Shown here piece by piece: positions 45,101 to 54,025 of a stretch of DNA of 64,000 nt. Origin of the DNA: Melieria omissa. Taxonomy: Eukaryota; Arthropoda; Insecta; Diptera; Ulidiidae. The first letter of the stretch is position 1, and every line of letters starts with the position of its first letter. The notes under the pieces were generated by a model. It worked only from the letters and a program-made list of their open reading frames with translations, did no database searches and was not told where the DNA came from. A program made the position numbers and the translations under genes. The stretch lies in the NCBI GenBank assembly GCA_963971225.1, contig OZ020269.1:38523264-38587263 (forward strand), in the 5' to 3' direction.

Positions 45101-48058
45101 CTTGGCCGCTGGACATCTATATGATGAGTTATCTGTGCCTGACTTTTCCAATCAACCCAGGTCTATGATTGAAGAAAATTTTACAAAATGAATTGATTTA
45201 ATTTACTGCTCACATTTTTCCACTCCGTTACACTTTTTGTTGGTAGTCCTTGCCCGTTCAGCGACTGCATTAAATGCTTCCACTCATTTTCAAATTCGAC
45301 TTTGTCGCCTTTGCAGAATCCTTTCGCGATGTGCGCATTCTCCTCCATAAAATGCAAGAGCATTTTGCTCTGGTCAGCAGTTTTATGCTTTCCCCTGATT
45401 AAAAATTAATTTATTAGTTTTATTTAACACGATGTTTATTTATTTGCTTACATTTTCGTTGTTTGTTTTCGTTTTGCTGCTTTCCGATTTCAATTCCACC
45501 AGCTTTTTAGTTAACGGAATATTTTTGACAACAGTTTCCCATAACTGAAATGCAGAACAACGAATTTCCGATCCAAATTCGTTCGGACTTACAGCCAAAC
45601 CTAAATTGGAGCGTCAGCGGCAAGCAACTGTCAAAATTGCTTCATGCCCATACAAATTGTATGGGGCAAACCGCAATTGAAACGCTCTAACGCTGCGCTA
45701 TTCGAATTTCCAATTTTGACAAGGCGTTAGCGGTTGAAGTTGGCTGCGTATAACAAAAACGCCTGTAATTTATATTTGATTTGATTTAAATTTTGTGGAA
45801 TTTATTCAAATAAGAGCTAAGTTTTGCAAAATAATAATAAATTGTTGTTTTTTGGCAACTAAGCAGATATTTTTTTGTCATTTGTTTTCATTTCATGGTT
45901 TTGACAATCCCAACGCAACGCTTCAATTTCGGTATGCCGCACTGAGCGAGAGCGTTGTTTCAGAAAACGCAACGCTCAACGCTCGAATTTAGGTTTGACT
46001 GTTAATCGGATTTGAGAACAGGGTTACATCGGAAAATATTTCCGATAATCGGAATGTAGAACACCGACGGTCGGAATCAATTCCATTTCCGATCCGATTC
46101 GGATTCTGGAACAGGACTGTATTTATCTGAACGCCAACGGGATCGTCAATCTTATAATGAAACATTTTACCAACACAATTTAACATTTTCATCTTTAGAA
46201 AAGACATCGGTGCTTGTCAGTTGCCTCACAGTGAAGACAAAATCCAGTTGCTGATGCATAGATGGCGGTACCCTAGTCTTTCTTTGCACGGAATTGAAGG
46301 AGCTTTTTACGAACCAGGCGCTAAAACAGTTATACCAGCAAAAGTTATTGGCAAATTTAGTATACGGCTGGTGCCAAATCAAGACCCAGAGCACATAACA
46401 GAATGTGTCATGAACTATCTGAACGATAAGTGGGCAGAACGTGGATCCCCCAACAAGATGCAGGTGCGCATATTCTTAGAGTAGTTTTTATGATACAGTT
46501 AGAAGGAAATAAAGGTTAAAAGGGTCTTTCCGGTTTAATACATACAACGTTTTCCTGTTTCATAGGTCAAACTTGTAAGTAGCGGAAAGCCTTGGACCGA
46601 GGATCCCAATCATCCTCATTACGAAGCTGCGAAAAATGCTATCCAGCATGTGTTTAAAGTGGACCCAGATATGACTCGTGAAGGCGGTTCTATCCCTGTT
46701 ACCCTAACACTACAAGAAGCCACCGGAAAAAATGTAATTCTGATTCCCGTGGGTGCTTGCGATGATGGAGCCCACTCCCAAAACGAGAAAATTGATATTT
46801 ATAATTACATAGAGGGGGTAAGTAATCCAAGTAAACAATTGTGCGGAGTAGAAGCTCACTCTAGAATAGAATTGATTAGGGTAAACTGCACTGAGACCAG
46901 GATTGATCTATTGTGCCCCTTACAAATGTTAGAGTACATCCCCTAGACCAATCGCCCTAATGAAACTTAGTAACTCGCGGGGGTCTAGGTGTTTGACGTT
47001 CTGCAAGCCAAAATTGGCCCAGGTAACGCAACCTGCTGCGACAAGCCGCATTACAGTGCATTATGATGTGTTCGGGAGTCTCCTTTGCTGTTTCGCAGAG
47101 TCTACAGACGCTTACCTGTTCTATCCCGATTGTATGCATGTGTTTCCTCAATCTGCAATGCCCAGTTAGAAGACCTGTGACCTGTCTAAGCTGGTTTCTC
47201 CTTAGTTTGAGGCATTCTTCACTCCATTTGGGGTTATAATCTTTGATGAAGATTTTCGATTGCCTGAGACCGGAGGCGCTAGCCCAGTGTTCTGTTTTCC
47301 TGGTTCTTTCCTCAAGTCTCAGTGACTCCGTTATGGCGCTTTTGCCCAGCCCAATGAAGGGTTCAGGACCCAGGGGGGGCGTGGCTGCCGCGGTTCTAGC
47401 GAGGCTGTCCGCTTCCTTGTTTCCTCCGATACCTCTGTGTCCTGGAACCCAGAGGATCTTTACCTGGTTACACCTGCCCAGTGCATTCAATGCCTCGATG
47501 CATTCCAGCACTAACCCTGAGGTTATCTCATATGAGATTAGTTCATTCTAACATGAAAACAATAAAATCGCAACCCATGCAGTCAAATATTCAATTAAAA
47601 ATTAAAAGCTTCTCTATGCAATGTGTTGGCCATTTAAACGGCATGTCTACATAATATCAAAACAAACCGATATTAAAACGATTGATTAAGGACATACAAT
47701 TTTGCGTCTGCCAAAAAAGTAATGATGGAAAACATTTCTCCAAGAAGTCAGCAGAGCTGTCCCCATGCCGCTATCCCCATATTTTATACAAAAATCCATT
47801 TTAGGATTAGCATATGTGTAAATGTAGTAATCTAATTTCTGAAGCAATCATGATTAAGCACTATGTAAAAATGTTAATAAGAGTAGTAATCATTCCCGTG
47901 GTTAGTACCACAAATTCACCTATCTTTTAGCTCTTTTTGAGGGATTGACTTCATTGCACTAACTTCACTTGTTCATAGCAAATTTTTAAAATTGCAATTT
48001 TCTTTTTTAGACCAAATTGCTGGGTGCTTACTTGTACGAAGTTGGAAAATTAAACTAA
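33106..48058 (+). CDS. Cytosolic non-specific dipeptidase (CNDP2-like, M20), seven exons
   Basis: Coding exons: 33106-33143, 42650-42884, 42940-43473, 43541-43608, 46199-46463, 46566-46817, 48011-48058. All introns are GT-AG and phases match, giving 479 residues, against about 475 for mammalian CNDP2; it is the counterpart of Drosophila CG17337. The enzyme hydrolyses dipeptides such as Cys-Gly in the cytosol using two metal ions. All metal and catalytic residues are present: H103 and D105 (GHLDVQP), D136 (GRGASDDKG), E170/E171 (EGMEESG), D199 (CISDNYW), H450 (DDGAHSQNE). The lid-domain DLHSGVFGG motif is also present. The start is exon 1 ATG ([12 protein letters not shown]), which joins to [10 protein letters not shown] in exon 2 as in the family. 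Intron 1 (9.5 kb), intron 4 and intron 6 hold transposons. Looks functional. Confidence 0.93.
33642..34356. mobile_element. MITE TTAAGGGGCACAAC, copy 1 (dipeptidase intron 1)
   Basis: 715 bp including TTAA at both ends. Perfect TIR GGGGCACAACTAGTTTGA, flanked by TTAA. Copy 2 at 59589-61533 carries another insertion where this copy reads TTATACTATAAAAATATG. The target could be read as TTAA (piggyBac-like) or as TA plus A. Confidence 0.85.
34956..35260. repeat. Near-perfect 305-bp inverted repeat (hairpin)
   Basis: Arms of about 133 bp starting CACCGGCACAAAAAAAAAGT and ending GCACACAAAAA..ACTTT inverted, separated by roughly 35 bases. Only a few mismatches. A foldback element or a head-to-head duplicated piece; transcripts crossing it would form long double-stranded RNA. 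Confidence 0.9.
35600..36770 (-). pseudogene. Transposase-like pseudogene (hAT-like insect family)
   Basis: Fragments on the minus strand in order: a start near 36746 with [19 protein letters not shown]; a middle part near 36452-36201 with [19 protein letters not shown] and [14 protein letters not shown]; and a C-terminal part near 36100-35618 with [20 protein letters not shown] and [16 protein letters not shown]. This order and the FDTTASNTG / CRHH motifs match a large arthropod family I know as transposase-derived with an uncertain superfamily. Frames change at least twice, so it is broken. Confidence 0.65.
38010..38429. mobile_element. P-like MITE with CATGATACAATTATAAAGG ends
   Basis: 420 bp, TIR CATGATACAATTATAAAGG plus TAGTGTATTCC at both ends, flanked by the 9-bp duplication GGTACAAAG (38001-38009 and 38430-38438). 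By eye the end matches the canonical P-element terminus at about three quarters of positions. No coding. Confidence 0.8.
38882..40335. other. Intronic DNA, nothing recognised
   Basis: Part of dipeptidase intron 1. AT-rich, without TIR pair, LTR or coding signal that I can support. Confidence 0.4.
40879..41290 (+). mobile_element. LINE fragment: RT C-terminus
   Basis: Encodes the typical post-RT C-terminal segment of many insect non-LTR elements: [17 protein letters not shown], then [17 protein letters not shown], then [20 protein letters not shown]. Open until 41246, with residues continuing in another frame (CGRP/AGRNPI) to about 41290. No RT core, so it is a short 5'-truncated or broken copy. 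Clade not assigned. Confidence 0.8.
41671..42153. mobile_element. TIR element CTATTTACACGARGGC, copy 2
   Basis: 483 bp, about 97-98% identical by eye to 27483-27964. Keeps the same 44-codon ATG frame (41862-41996) with only two amino-acid changes. Right end CTATTTACACGAGGGCTTTT. Confidence 0.85.
45181..45500 (-). pseudogene. Myb/SANT-like domain fragment in element S
   Basis: Minus strand: [19 protein letters not shown] followed by [16 protein letters not shown] and [10 protein letters not shown]. Same domain type as at 15124-15306 but divergent, so the two come from different Harbinger families. The frame continues only as short pieces upstream and downstream. Confidence 0.6.
45596..45997. 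mobile_element. AACCTAAATT MITE, free-standing copy
   Basis: 402 bp inside element S, with ends CAAACCTAAATTGGAGCGT and, inverted, CAAACCTAAATTCGAGCGT. It is in reverse orientation relative to the copies nested in the P-like elements and shows the element outside that context. Confidence 0.8.
46940..47560 (-). mobile_element. LINE fragment: RNase H C-terminal half (dipeptidase intron 6)
   Basis: Minus strand, opposite to the host gene. Encodes [20 protein letters not shown] (RNase H late motif) and a Cys-His tail ([20 protein letters not shown]). Related in layout to 8387-9529 but of a different family ([13 protein letters not shown] against VLTGHWTIGAHAR). Catalytic N-terminal part of RNase H missing. 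Confidence 0.8.
47561..48010. other. Intron 6 remainder, nothing recognised
   Basis: AT-rich intron sequence leading to the CTTTTTTAG acceptor of the last dipeptidase exon. Confidence 0.5.
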
Positions 48059-48148
48059 ACAACAAGGCTGATTGAAACGAAAAGAAACATCACAACTTTT
48101 AAAACTTTATATAGTGTATACAAGCAACATACGCATTATACCATGAAT

Positions 48149-48154
48149 AATAAA
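48149..48154 (+). terminator. Candidate poly(A) signal of the dipeptidase gene
   Basis: AATAAA 91 bases after the stop codon. The convergent gene's stop codon follows only 45 bases later, so the two 3' ends may overlap. Confidence 0.6.
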
Positions 48155-48198
48155 TATAATCGATAACCAACTGCACGAGCATAGCACTTAATCTTTGT

Positions 48199-48848
48199 TC
48201 AGTCAGTCCAGGTATCGCCGTACTTATTCTTGTGACCCTGGGATATGGAAACCTCGTGATCAGCTAATGGCTTTGATAATTCTCTCTCTCGAATTACAAT
48301 TGGTGCTTCTTGAGGAAGTGGTCGTGAAAAAGTATTTTTTTGTTTCTTAGCATAATCTTCACGATTTCGTTTCCGCAACTCCTCGTATGTCATGCCTGGC
48401 TTAGTAGCTTCCAGCGGCAACTCCGTTTCTAAGTATGGTGAGGGACCTACAAAATAATTTTGAGTAATATTGTAAACTGAACGAGCATTTATCTCTTACT
48501 ATCCAATGAGGGCCGGTAAATATCATCAAGTCCTGACATAGTTGGTCGGTTTTCAACGTCTAAATTGAGAGCGCTGCTGCGGGCGTATTCGAGGCTTTGA
48601 TCTTCGTTTCCGCCAGATGCAGTGGAGCTGAAGTTTGCTAATGCTAAGCTAACGCCTAAGTTTTGATCTGGATTCAGTCGAGACATCACTCCGTCATTTT
48701 TGCGTTGCCGAAGAACCTCGCCAAGTTTTGAATTGGGTAAACGCATCAATTTCTCTGCACACTTCTGCTGGTAGCTGAATTTTCCCCCAAAATATCCAAC
48801 TATAACTGCGACAACCACTTTAGGCACTGCCCCATACTTTATATTAGC
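48199..48848 (-). CDS. asrij: OCIA-domain protein, 3' two exons (asrij/OCIAD-like), partial
   Basis: Minus-strand exons 48848-48500 and 48446-48199, joined by a GT-AG intron with matching phase. The first encodes the second half of an OCIA domain (YGAVPKVVVAVIVGYFGGKF, then SYQQKCAEKLM) and the second a charged C-terminus ending GDTWTD. OCIAD proteins are small, endosome/mitochondrion-associated membrane proteins; Drosophila asrij controls blood-cell maintenance. The exon begins after TTCCAG, a good acceptor, so the ATG nine bases upstream (48857) is probably not the true start. The first half of the OCIA domain should be in an upstream exon to the right. I did not find it before the right edge; TEs fill most of that space. 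Confidence 0.8.
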
Positions 48849-48995
48849 CTGGAACATGGAATAAAATGGAATACAGCTTTGAGCTAATTTCCAGCATTAT
48901 TAGTCTGCACCCTACAGTAAAATTCAGTGTTTTAATAACTATCTGGAAAAAAATGTTCATTCGAAAAAACTGGTTGGCGACATTTCGTTCTTTTA

Positions 48996-49534
48996 CACCC
49001 ATACCTCACTTTGCGTCGTGGTTACGTTCCAAAAAAACGACGCAAAGTGAATTATGATTTTCTATAGCAAACCATGTAAAGATCGAAGATAGGTTTCAGG
49101 GTTACGAAAATACTACTTTTTAAAAAGAAAATTGAAAAAACTAAATATTTAAAAAACAAAAATAATATAAATCTGTATTACATACATACAAAAAAAATTC
49201 AATTTAAAACAAAATTAAATACTCAATTAATTTATAAGAACAAAATAAAAATTAATCACTGTCCGATGAGTCCATAGTGGCTGTTGTCGCAAGTCGGCTT
49301 TCTATCACAAAAGTTAGAAAGGGAATCCCCGAGTTTTGATGGCATGACGCAATTAAAAACAAAAGTGCCATCTTTAAAAAAAAAAAGAAAATTTCAAAAA
49401 AAAATGAAAGCCTCGAACCCAAAGCAACGCAACTTCGAAAATCTAACGACGCACAGTGAAAATTAGTACTAATTCAGCAGCGACGCAACTTCGAAAAAAC
49501 GCAAAACGAAACGACGCAACGCGAGGTATTGGTG
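48996..49534. mobile_element. 539-bp MITE (CACCCATACCTC), TA-flanked
   Basis: TIRs CACCCATACCTCACTTTGCG and, inverted, CACCAATACCTCGCGTTGCG then TCGT, flanked by TA. Lies in the presumed 5' intron of the OCIA gene. CGACGCAA motifs recur inside. Shares the CACC start and TA target with 25091-25255. Confidence 0.75.
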
Positions 49535-49616
49535 TAGTTATAATTGGATTTTTCATGAAAGAAATATAAAGAAAGACGCATGATACAGTAACGGAAGGAA
49601 CTTATCCTAAAATTAA

Positions 49617-51768
49617 CCCTTTCCGACATGAAAATATCAATCCAAGGACAATATCTGGTTTAATGAGACATGCAGAATTGCTGTCAGGTCCAAAGAGGAA
49701 GCTTTCAGAACATGGCAGGCAAATAAAAATGCCACCACTGAACAGCTGCGTAAACAGGCTAGAAATCGATGCAATGCCATCCTGAAGCGCCAAAAGTTTC
49801 TGCACGAACAGCGCCAAAGGAAAAAAGTTCTTCAATGCCAGCGTGGTAGTAAGAACTTTTGGTCATTCGTTAAGAAGGTGAAGAATCAAACATCGTCAAT
49901 TCCAACTCTCCTTAACAATGATCAAATCATCACTCACTCGGTTGATAAAGCTAATTTGTTGGCTAAAATTTTCGCAGAGAATTCCTCTCTGCCCCCCAGC
50001 GATCAACCACTACCCGTAGTCGAGAACGTATCATGCTTCATGCCAGAAATTCATTTTCGAACGCGGGTAGTTAAAAGAGTGCTTGCAAATCTCGATGTAA
50101 ATAAGGCTTCAGGGCCGGACGGCATTCCAGCCCTTGTTTTGCAAAAGTGCGCTACCTCACTGGCTTGTCCATTACGCAAACTTTTCAACATGTCATACAC
50201 CACAGGTGTATTTCCGACATGTTGGAAGGTAGCAAATGTTCAACCAGTTCCTAAAAAAGGCAAGACTACTGACCCTGCGAACTATCGACCTATAGCAATC
50301 TGTTCGGTGCTTTCCAAAGTAATGGAAAGCATTGTAAACTTCAACCTTGTGAAATATCTGGAGCACAATAGACTGCTAAGTGACCGCCAATACGGCTTCC
50401 GAAGACAACGATCGACGGGAGACCTTATGGCGGTACTCACCGAGAAATGGAACCATAGCATTCTAAACCTCGGTGAAAGCAAGGTTGTTGCATTAGATAT
50501 TTCCAAGGCCTTTGACCGGGTGTGGCATAAAGCACTCGTGTCAAAATTGATTGCCTATGGTGTCGGTAGTATCTTCTCTCGGTGGATAACGAGCTTCCTC
50601 TATGATCGCTCTATTCGTGTTGTAATAGACGGCATAGCCTCGGAAAAGCATTCCCTTAGCGCGGGAGTGCCGCAGGGTTCGGTCCTTTCTCCAACCCTTT
50701 TCCTGATCTTCATCAACGACCTGTTGTCGGCGACGAAGAATCCCATCTACTCGTTTGCGGATGACAGCACCATTTGTCATTCATACTCTTTCACAAAGCG
50801 TCCCAGCTCTGTGGAGATTGAGAGAGAACGGCGCCGTATGAATGACACACTTAATAGCGACCTACAAACAATCTCCAAGTGGGGTCAAGCGAACAGGGTC
50901 GATTTTAATCCCCGCAAGACCCAATGTTGCCTGTTATCCCACAAACGAGTCTACCCACATCCCAACACATCCCTGGTTATGGGTGGTGTGGATATTGCGG
51001 AATCGGCAGCTCTTGATGTTCTAGGCATGTCCATTAAGAACGATCTTCGTTGGAACGATCATATTTTTGGCGTGTCGAAAGAAGCAGCCAAGTGCCTCGG
51101 CTTCCTAAAGCGGTGCAAAAAATATTTCACTCCGTCTGATCTCCGCATTATTTACACTACCTATATCCGACCTAAAATGGAGTTTAACTCGCACCTCTGG
51201 GCGGGGGCTTCAAAAACCCATTTGGAGTTCCTCGATCGGGTGCAAAACCGTGTGATTAAACTTATAGGGGACAGTAGGGCATCCAGCTCTATTGACTCCC
51301 TGGAGCATCGTCGAAACGTGGCATGTGTGGTGTTATTTTACCGATACTTTTTCGGCAACTGCTCAGTGGAGATGGGCAGCTTGATGCCATCACTCCGGGT
51401 ATTCCCCCGGGCAACCCGTTTGAACACTGGCGCTCATGCATTCCACGTCGAAACGATGTTCCAGCGCACTACGCACTACAGGGAAAGTTCGTTTCTGGCC
51501 CGCACAGCGCGGCTGTGGAATGGTCTCCCTGCGGATATTTTCCCCAGCACTTATGATCTCGATGGGTTCAAGGCAAGAGCCCATAAACACTTTACTCATA
51601 ACCCTATCTCCTAACCTTTATATCCTTCCTGAACCAACGCAATGCTTCGCATTAATAGGGGTCATCCCCTGCGCGTTTGTTCCTGTTAAAAAAAAAAAAA
51701 AATAAACCCGTTCTGTATGAATTGTATTGGGCTGTAATCCAATATATTTGACATTGTGACTGAAAGGG
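49617..51768. mobile_element. piggyBac-like ends around a LINE
   Basis: TTAA at 49613-49616 and 51769-51772, with CCCTTTC inside both, followed by CGACATG (left) and AGTCACAATG (right, inverted). Likely a piggyBac-type MITE into which the LINE inserted. The inverted match is short, so this is tentative. Confidence 0.45.
49640..51702 (+). mobile_element. 5'-truncated LINE with intact reverse transcriptase frame
   Basis: Open from about 49640 to the stop ending at 51614, roughly 650 codons without interruption. RT motifs in order: NKASGPDGIPALVL, PVPKKGKTTDPANYRPIAI, YGFRRQRSTGDLM, ALDISKAFDRVWH, LSAGVPQGSVLSPTLF and the catalytic YSFADDSTIC. A C-terminal region with CLGFLKRCKKYF and RTARLWNGLP follows. 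Upstream endonuclease and ORF1 are missing. 3' end: a ~75-bp UTR and an A-run at 51688-51702. RT copies RNA into DNA at nicked chromosomal targets. Jockey/CR1-like, clade not certain. Confidence 0.9.
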
Positions 51769-51974
51769 TTAAACAGACTATATTGCCTAATTGGCAGAGA
51801 TTTAGTTATTTAGGTTATCTATAACAAACAACTTCTGTGTATTCAAGAACTAGCAAGCGAAAAACAACACAGTGCACAATTAAGTTGTGTGCTTTATTAT
51901 TTTTGCTCGACACTATGAGAGGCCGTGTCCTAGGTTGCCAACTGCCAATAATCTGGCAAACGAAGGCTTATACA

Positions 51975-52295
51975 AGTTAAATAAAATAATGTTTTATTTT
52001 TAAACAGTTGAATAAAATTAGACTTTATTTCGATAACGTTGAGGAACGACGGAACAACTGTTCCGTTTGAGTGGTACTTGACGACTGAAGGCAGAAGGCT
52101 ACTTCAAAAATATCGAACAGAAGGGAATTGCGCATGTTGCTGTAACGTGATCAGCAGCTCAAGCTGCAGACATAGCGTCAGCAATTTCGTCCGCACAGTC
52201 CGTTGAACCTCACGCTAAGCTTGCAGCGCGCGTGTAAGAAGCGCTAAGCGCAGCGAAAAATGTTTATTTCGCTCGAAATTTTTGTGCCGTTAACT
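51975..52295 (-). repeat. 3' LTR of the errantivirus
   Basis: 321 bp. Includes a 36-bp block (about 52199-52234, starting CCGTTGAACC) absent from the 5' LTR. The env frame ends inside it (stop at 52244-52246). Confidence 0.92.
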
Positions 52296-53848
52296 CCTCC
52301 CTCTTTAAATAACGCAGTGTCCTCACTGTGTTGCGCTGAGGTCATTGGCCTCTGAATGATGCTCAAATTTCTTGAAATTCCGTCCTGATTCTCTGATGTT
52401 TCATCTAAACCCGTTTTATTTTGGTCAGTTTTTGCCGTTATCTGAATTGATTTAGTTCGTCTCTGAAGGATCACCTTAAGGCCGATTAGAATAAAAGGTA
52501 GCATTGCGATTCCGGATATGGTGAAAACGCTTAGCTCGTATTTGGTTTCCAAAGCCCTTATTTCTTTAGTGTTCACACTGTGTAATTCCTTCAGCATTTT
52601 TAATGATAGAACTTCTTCAAAATTTGCAGATATATTTCCTGGTTGGATTATGGCAGGTAGAGGGTTAGCTTTTGAAACTTGGCTATTTTCGTAAGTCCGT
52701 TGGTCGGCTTTGATGGTGACATTATGAAATTTTATTAAAAAGGTTCCATTTATGTTAACTGATTTTTCGTCTATTTCCATAACGCCATTATAAGAGTTCA
52801 GGAGGAGTACACCGGGATTTATTTCTTCTATTCGTGGTATGTGTTGCGCGTCTGTAATAGTGCAAGCGGGAGGTTGTCCGTTAAGTAAATTTGGTAAACA
52901 TGTGCTGCTAGTAATATTTTTAAAGTTTCCTTCTTTACAAATTGACACGTCGTTCAAGGTCTTACAATTGCTTATAATTTCTAAAACAGAATTCTTACAT
53001 ACGATTATGTTATTGTTGGGTATCTTAATGATGGAATTTTCCTTTTTTACTGCTTTCACTATGAACTTTTTACAATTTTCTTCATCTGTTTTTGGTAAGC
53101 TAATAATATAAATCAATGTTAGTCCATTTGAGGCTATTTTTACGTCTCCATATTCAATAGCTTCTATGAGGTTGACATATATCATTTTTTGGTTATCGAA
53201 AAAATCCTTAGTTATTCTTAATTCTAAATCGGATAGGATAAATGAATTAATTATTCCTGCCTTAGACCATTGAATGGCATAGTCGACATTTATTATTTCT
53301 TCTTTTATTATTTTAAGTTTTCTTTCTATTGTTTTTGACAAATCTTTTCTAATTTGGTCGGTTGATTGAATTACCTTTGTAATTGTATTGGTTCTTTTTA
53401 TCAATTCATTTATCCTTTCCTCCACTAATCTATTTAAAACCACTTGTTGGTTATTGTTTTTCAAAACATCATTTATCTTATCTGTAACAATTTGGAAATC
53501 GTCATGATCCGGGGTTCCAGCGACCCATTTCCATATCGTGCCAAGCTCATTTATAGCTCGTCTGGTTCGTGTCGGTTTTAATCTTCCTAAGATAACTTCG
53601 ATTTGTTGAATTTCGTGGATAAGGTAGGGATAACTTTCGTCTGTTTTTGCTAAGTCCTCTATCAAGGTTCTCTTTATGTTGTCGAGTATCAGTTCGTATT
53701 GTTCCAAGTTTATTACATGTATTATTCTGAAGGTTGACGTTTGCAGTTTAACCGTTCCGGTCTCGACGGTCACTACCTGGGCGTTGGTATAGTCAAGTAT
53801 TTGAACTTCTCCATAGCAGATTGTGGTAAGGCACCTGAAAAAGGTCAA
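52244..53848 (-). CDS. env: Errantivirus envelope glycoprotein
   Basis: About 530 codons open to 52244, without an ATG at the front. A strong 3' splice site (CTTGACCTTTTTCAG then GTGCC) ends at 53835, so env is probably made from a spliced RNA whose upstream exon supplies the start and the first part of the signal peptide. Seen in order: a short hydrophobic start (LTTICYG), a basic RTRR cleavage-type site at residues 94-97, a fusion-peptide-like stretch right after it (INELGTIWKWVAGT), a long coiled region, paired Cys residues, and a membrane span near the C-terminus (FTISGIAMLPFILIGLKVI) before a short cytoplasmic tail. The family is related to baculovirus F proteins. The last ~16 residues are encoded in the LTR. 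No internal stop. Confidence 0.85.
   Translation of the reverse strand: MTFFRCLTTICYGEVQILDYTNAQVVTVETGTVKLQTSTFRIIHVINLEQYELILDNIKRTLIEDLAKTDESYPYLIHEIQQIEVILGRLKPTRTRRAINELGTIWKWVAGTPDHDDFQIVTDKINDVLKNNNQQVVLNRLVEERINELIKRTNTITKVIQSTDQIRKDLSKTIERKLKIIKEEIINVDYAIQWSKAGIINSFILSDLELRITKDFFDNQKMIYVNLIEAIEYGDVKIASNGLTLIYIISLPKTDEENCKKFIVKAVKKENSIIKIPNNNIIVCKNSVLEIISNCKTLNDVSICKEGNFKNITSSTCLPNLLNGQPPACTITDAQHIPRIEEINPGVLLLNSYNGVMEIDEKSVNINGTFLIKFHNVTIKADQRTYENSQVSKANPLPAIIQPGNISANFEEVLSLKMLKELHSVNTKEIRALETKYELSVFTISGIAMLPFILIGLKVILQRRTKSIQITAKTDQNKTGLDETSENQDGISRNLSIIQRPMTSAQHSEDTALFKEGGVNGTKISSEINIFRCA
52296..52306 (-). other. Polypurine tract
   Basis: Reads AAAGAGGGAGG on the minus strand immediately before the 3' LTR; the plus-strand DNA primer of retrotransposons. 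Confidence 0.85.
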
Positions 53849-54025
53849 GATTTTATGTGACTTTTATGAATTATTTTTCCCGATTTAGTTAATACTGTGT
53901 TTCCCTGGTCTTCTTTAATTATTTCTTCCTGATAGCGAGGAGAGAGCTTGTTTCCGAGCCTTTTGTTAATACTTGCATAAATGATTTGCCCTTCCTGAAA
54001 TGTTTTAAATTGTTTTCTCTTTTGA

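Larger units (their letters stand above)
43641..46115. mobile_element. Harbinger-like element S filling dipeptidase intron 4
   Basis: Left end CCTGTTCCAGAATCGGCTTC and inverted right end CCTGTTCCAGAATCCGAATC, followed on both sides by GTGTTCT.CA.TCCG about 50-60 bases in. It contains a minus-strand Myb/SANT-like domain (45181-45363) and a nested MITE (45596-45997). It spans all but about 115 bases of the intron. Target duplication not clear; transposase not found. Confidence 0.6.

Noticed and set aside
48849..48857. ATG at 48857 as the start of the OCIA-domain protein
   Set aside because: It would begin in the middle of the OCIA domain, and the bases (ATGTTCCAG) form a 3' splice site.
51721..51974. 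First exon of the OCIA-domain gene next to the errantivirus
   Set aside because: No open segment on the minus strand resembling the N-terminal half of the domain could be read here or in 59410-59588.
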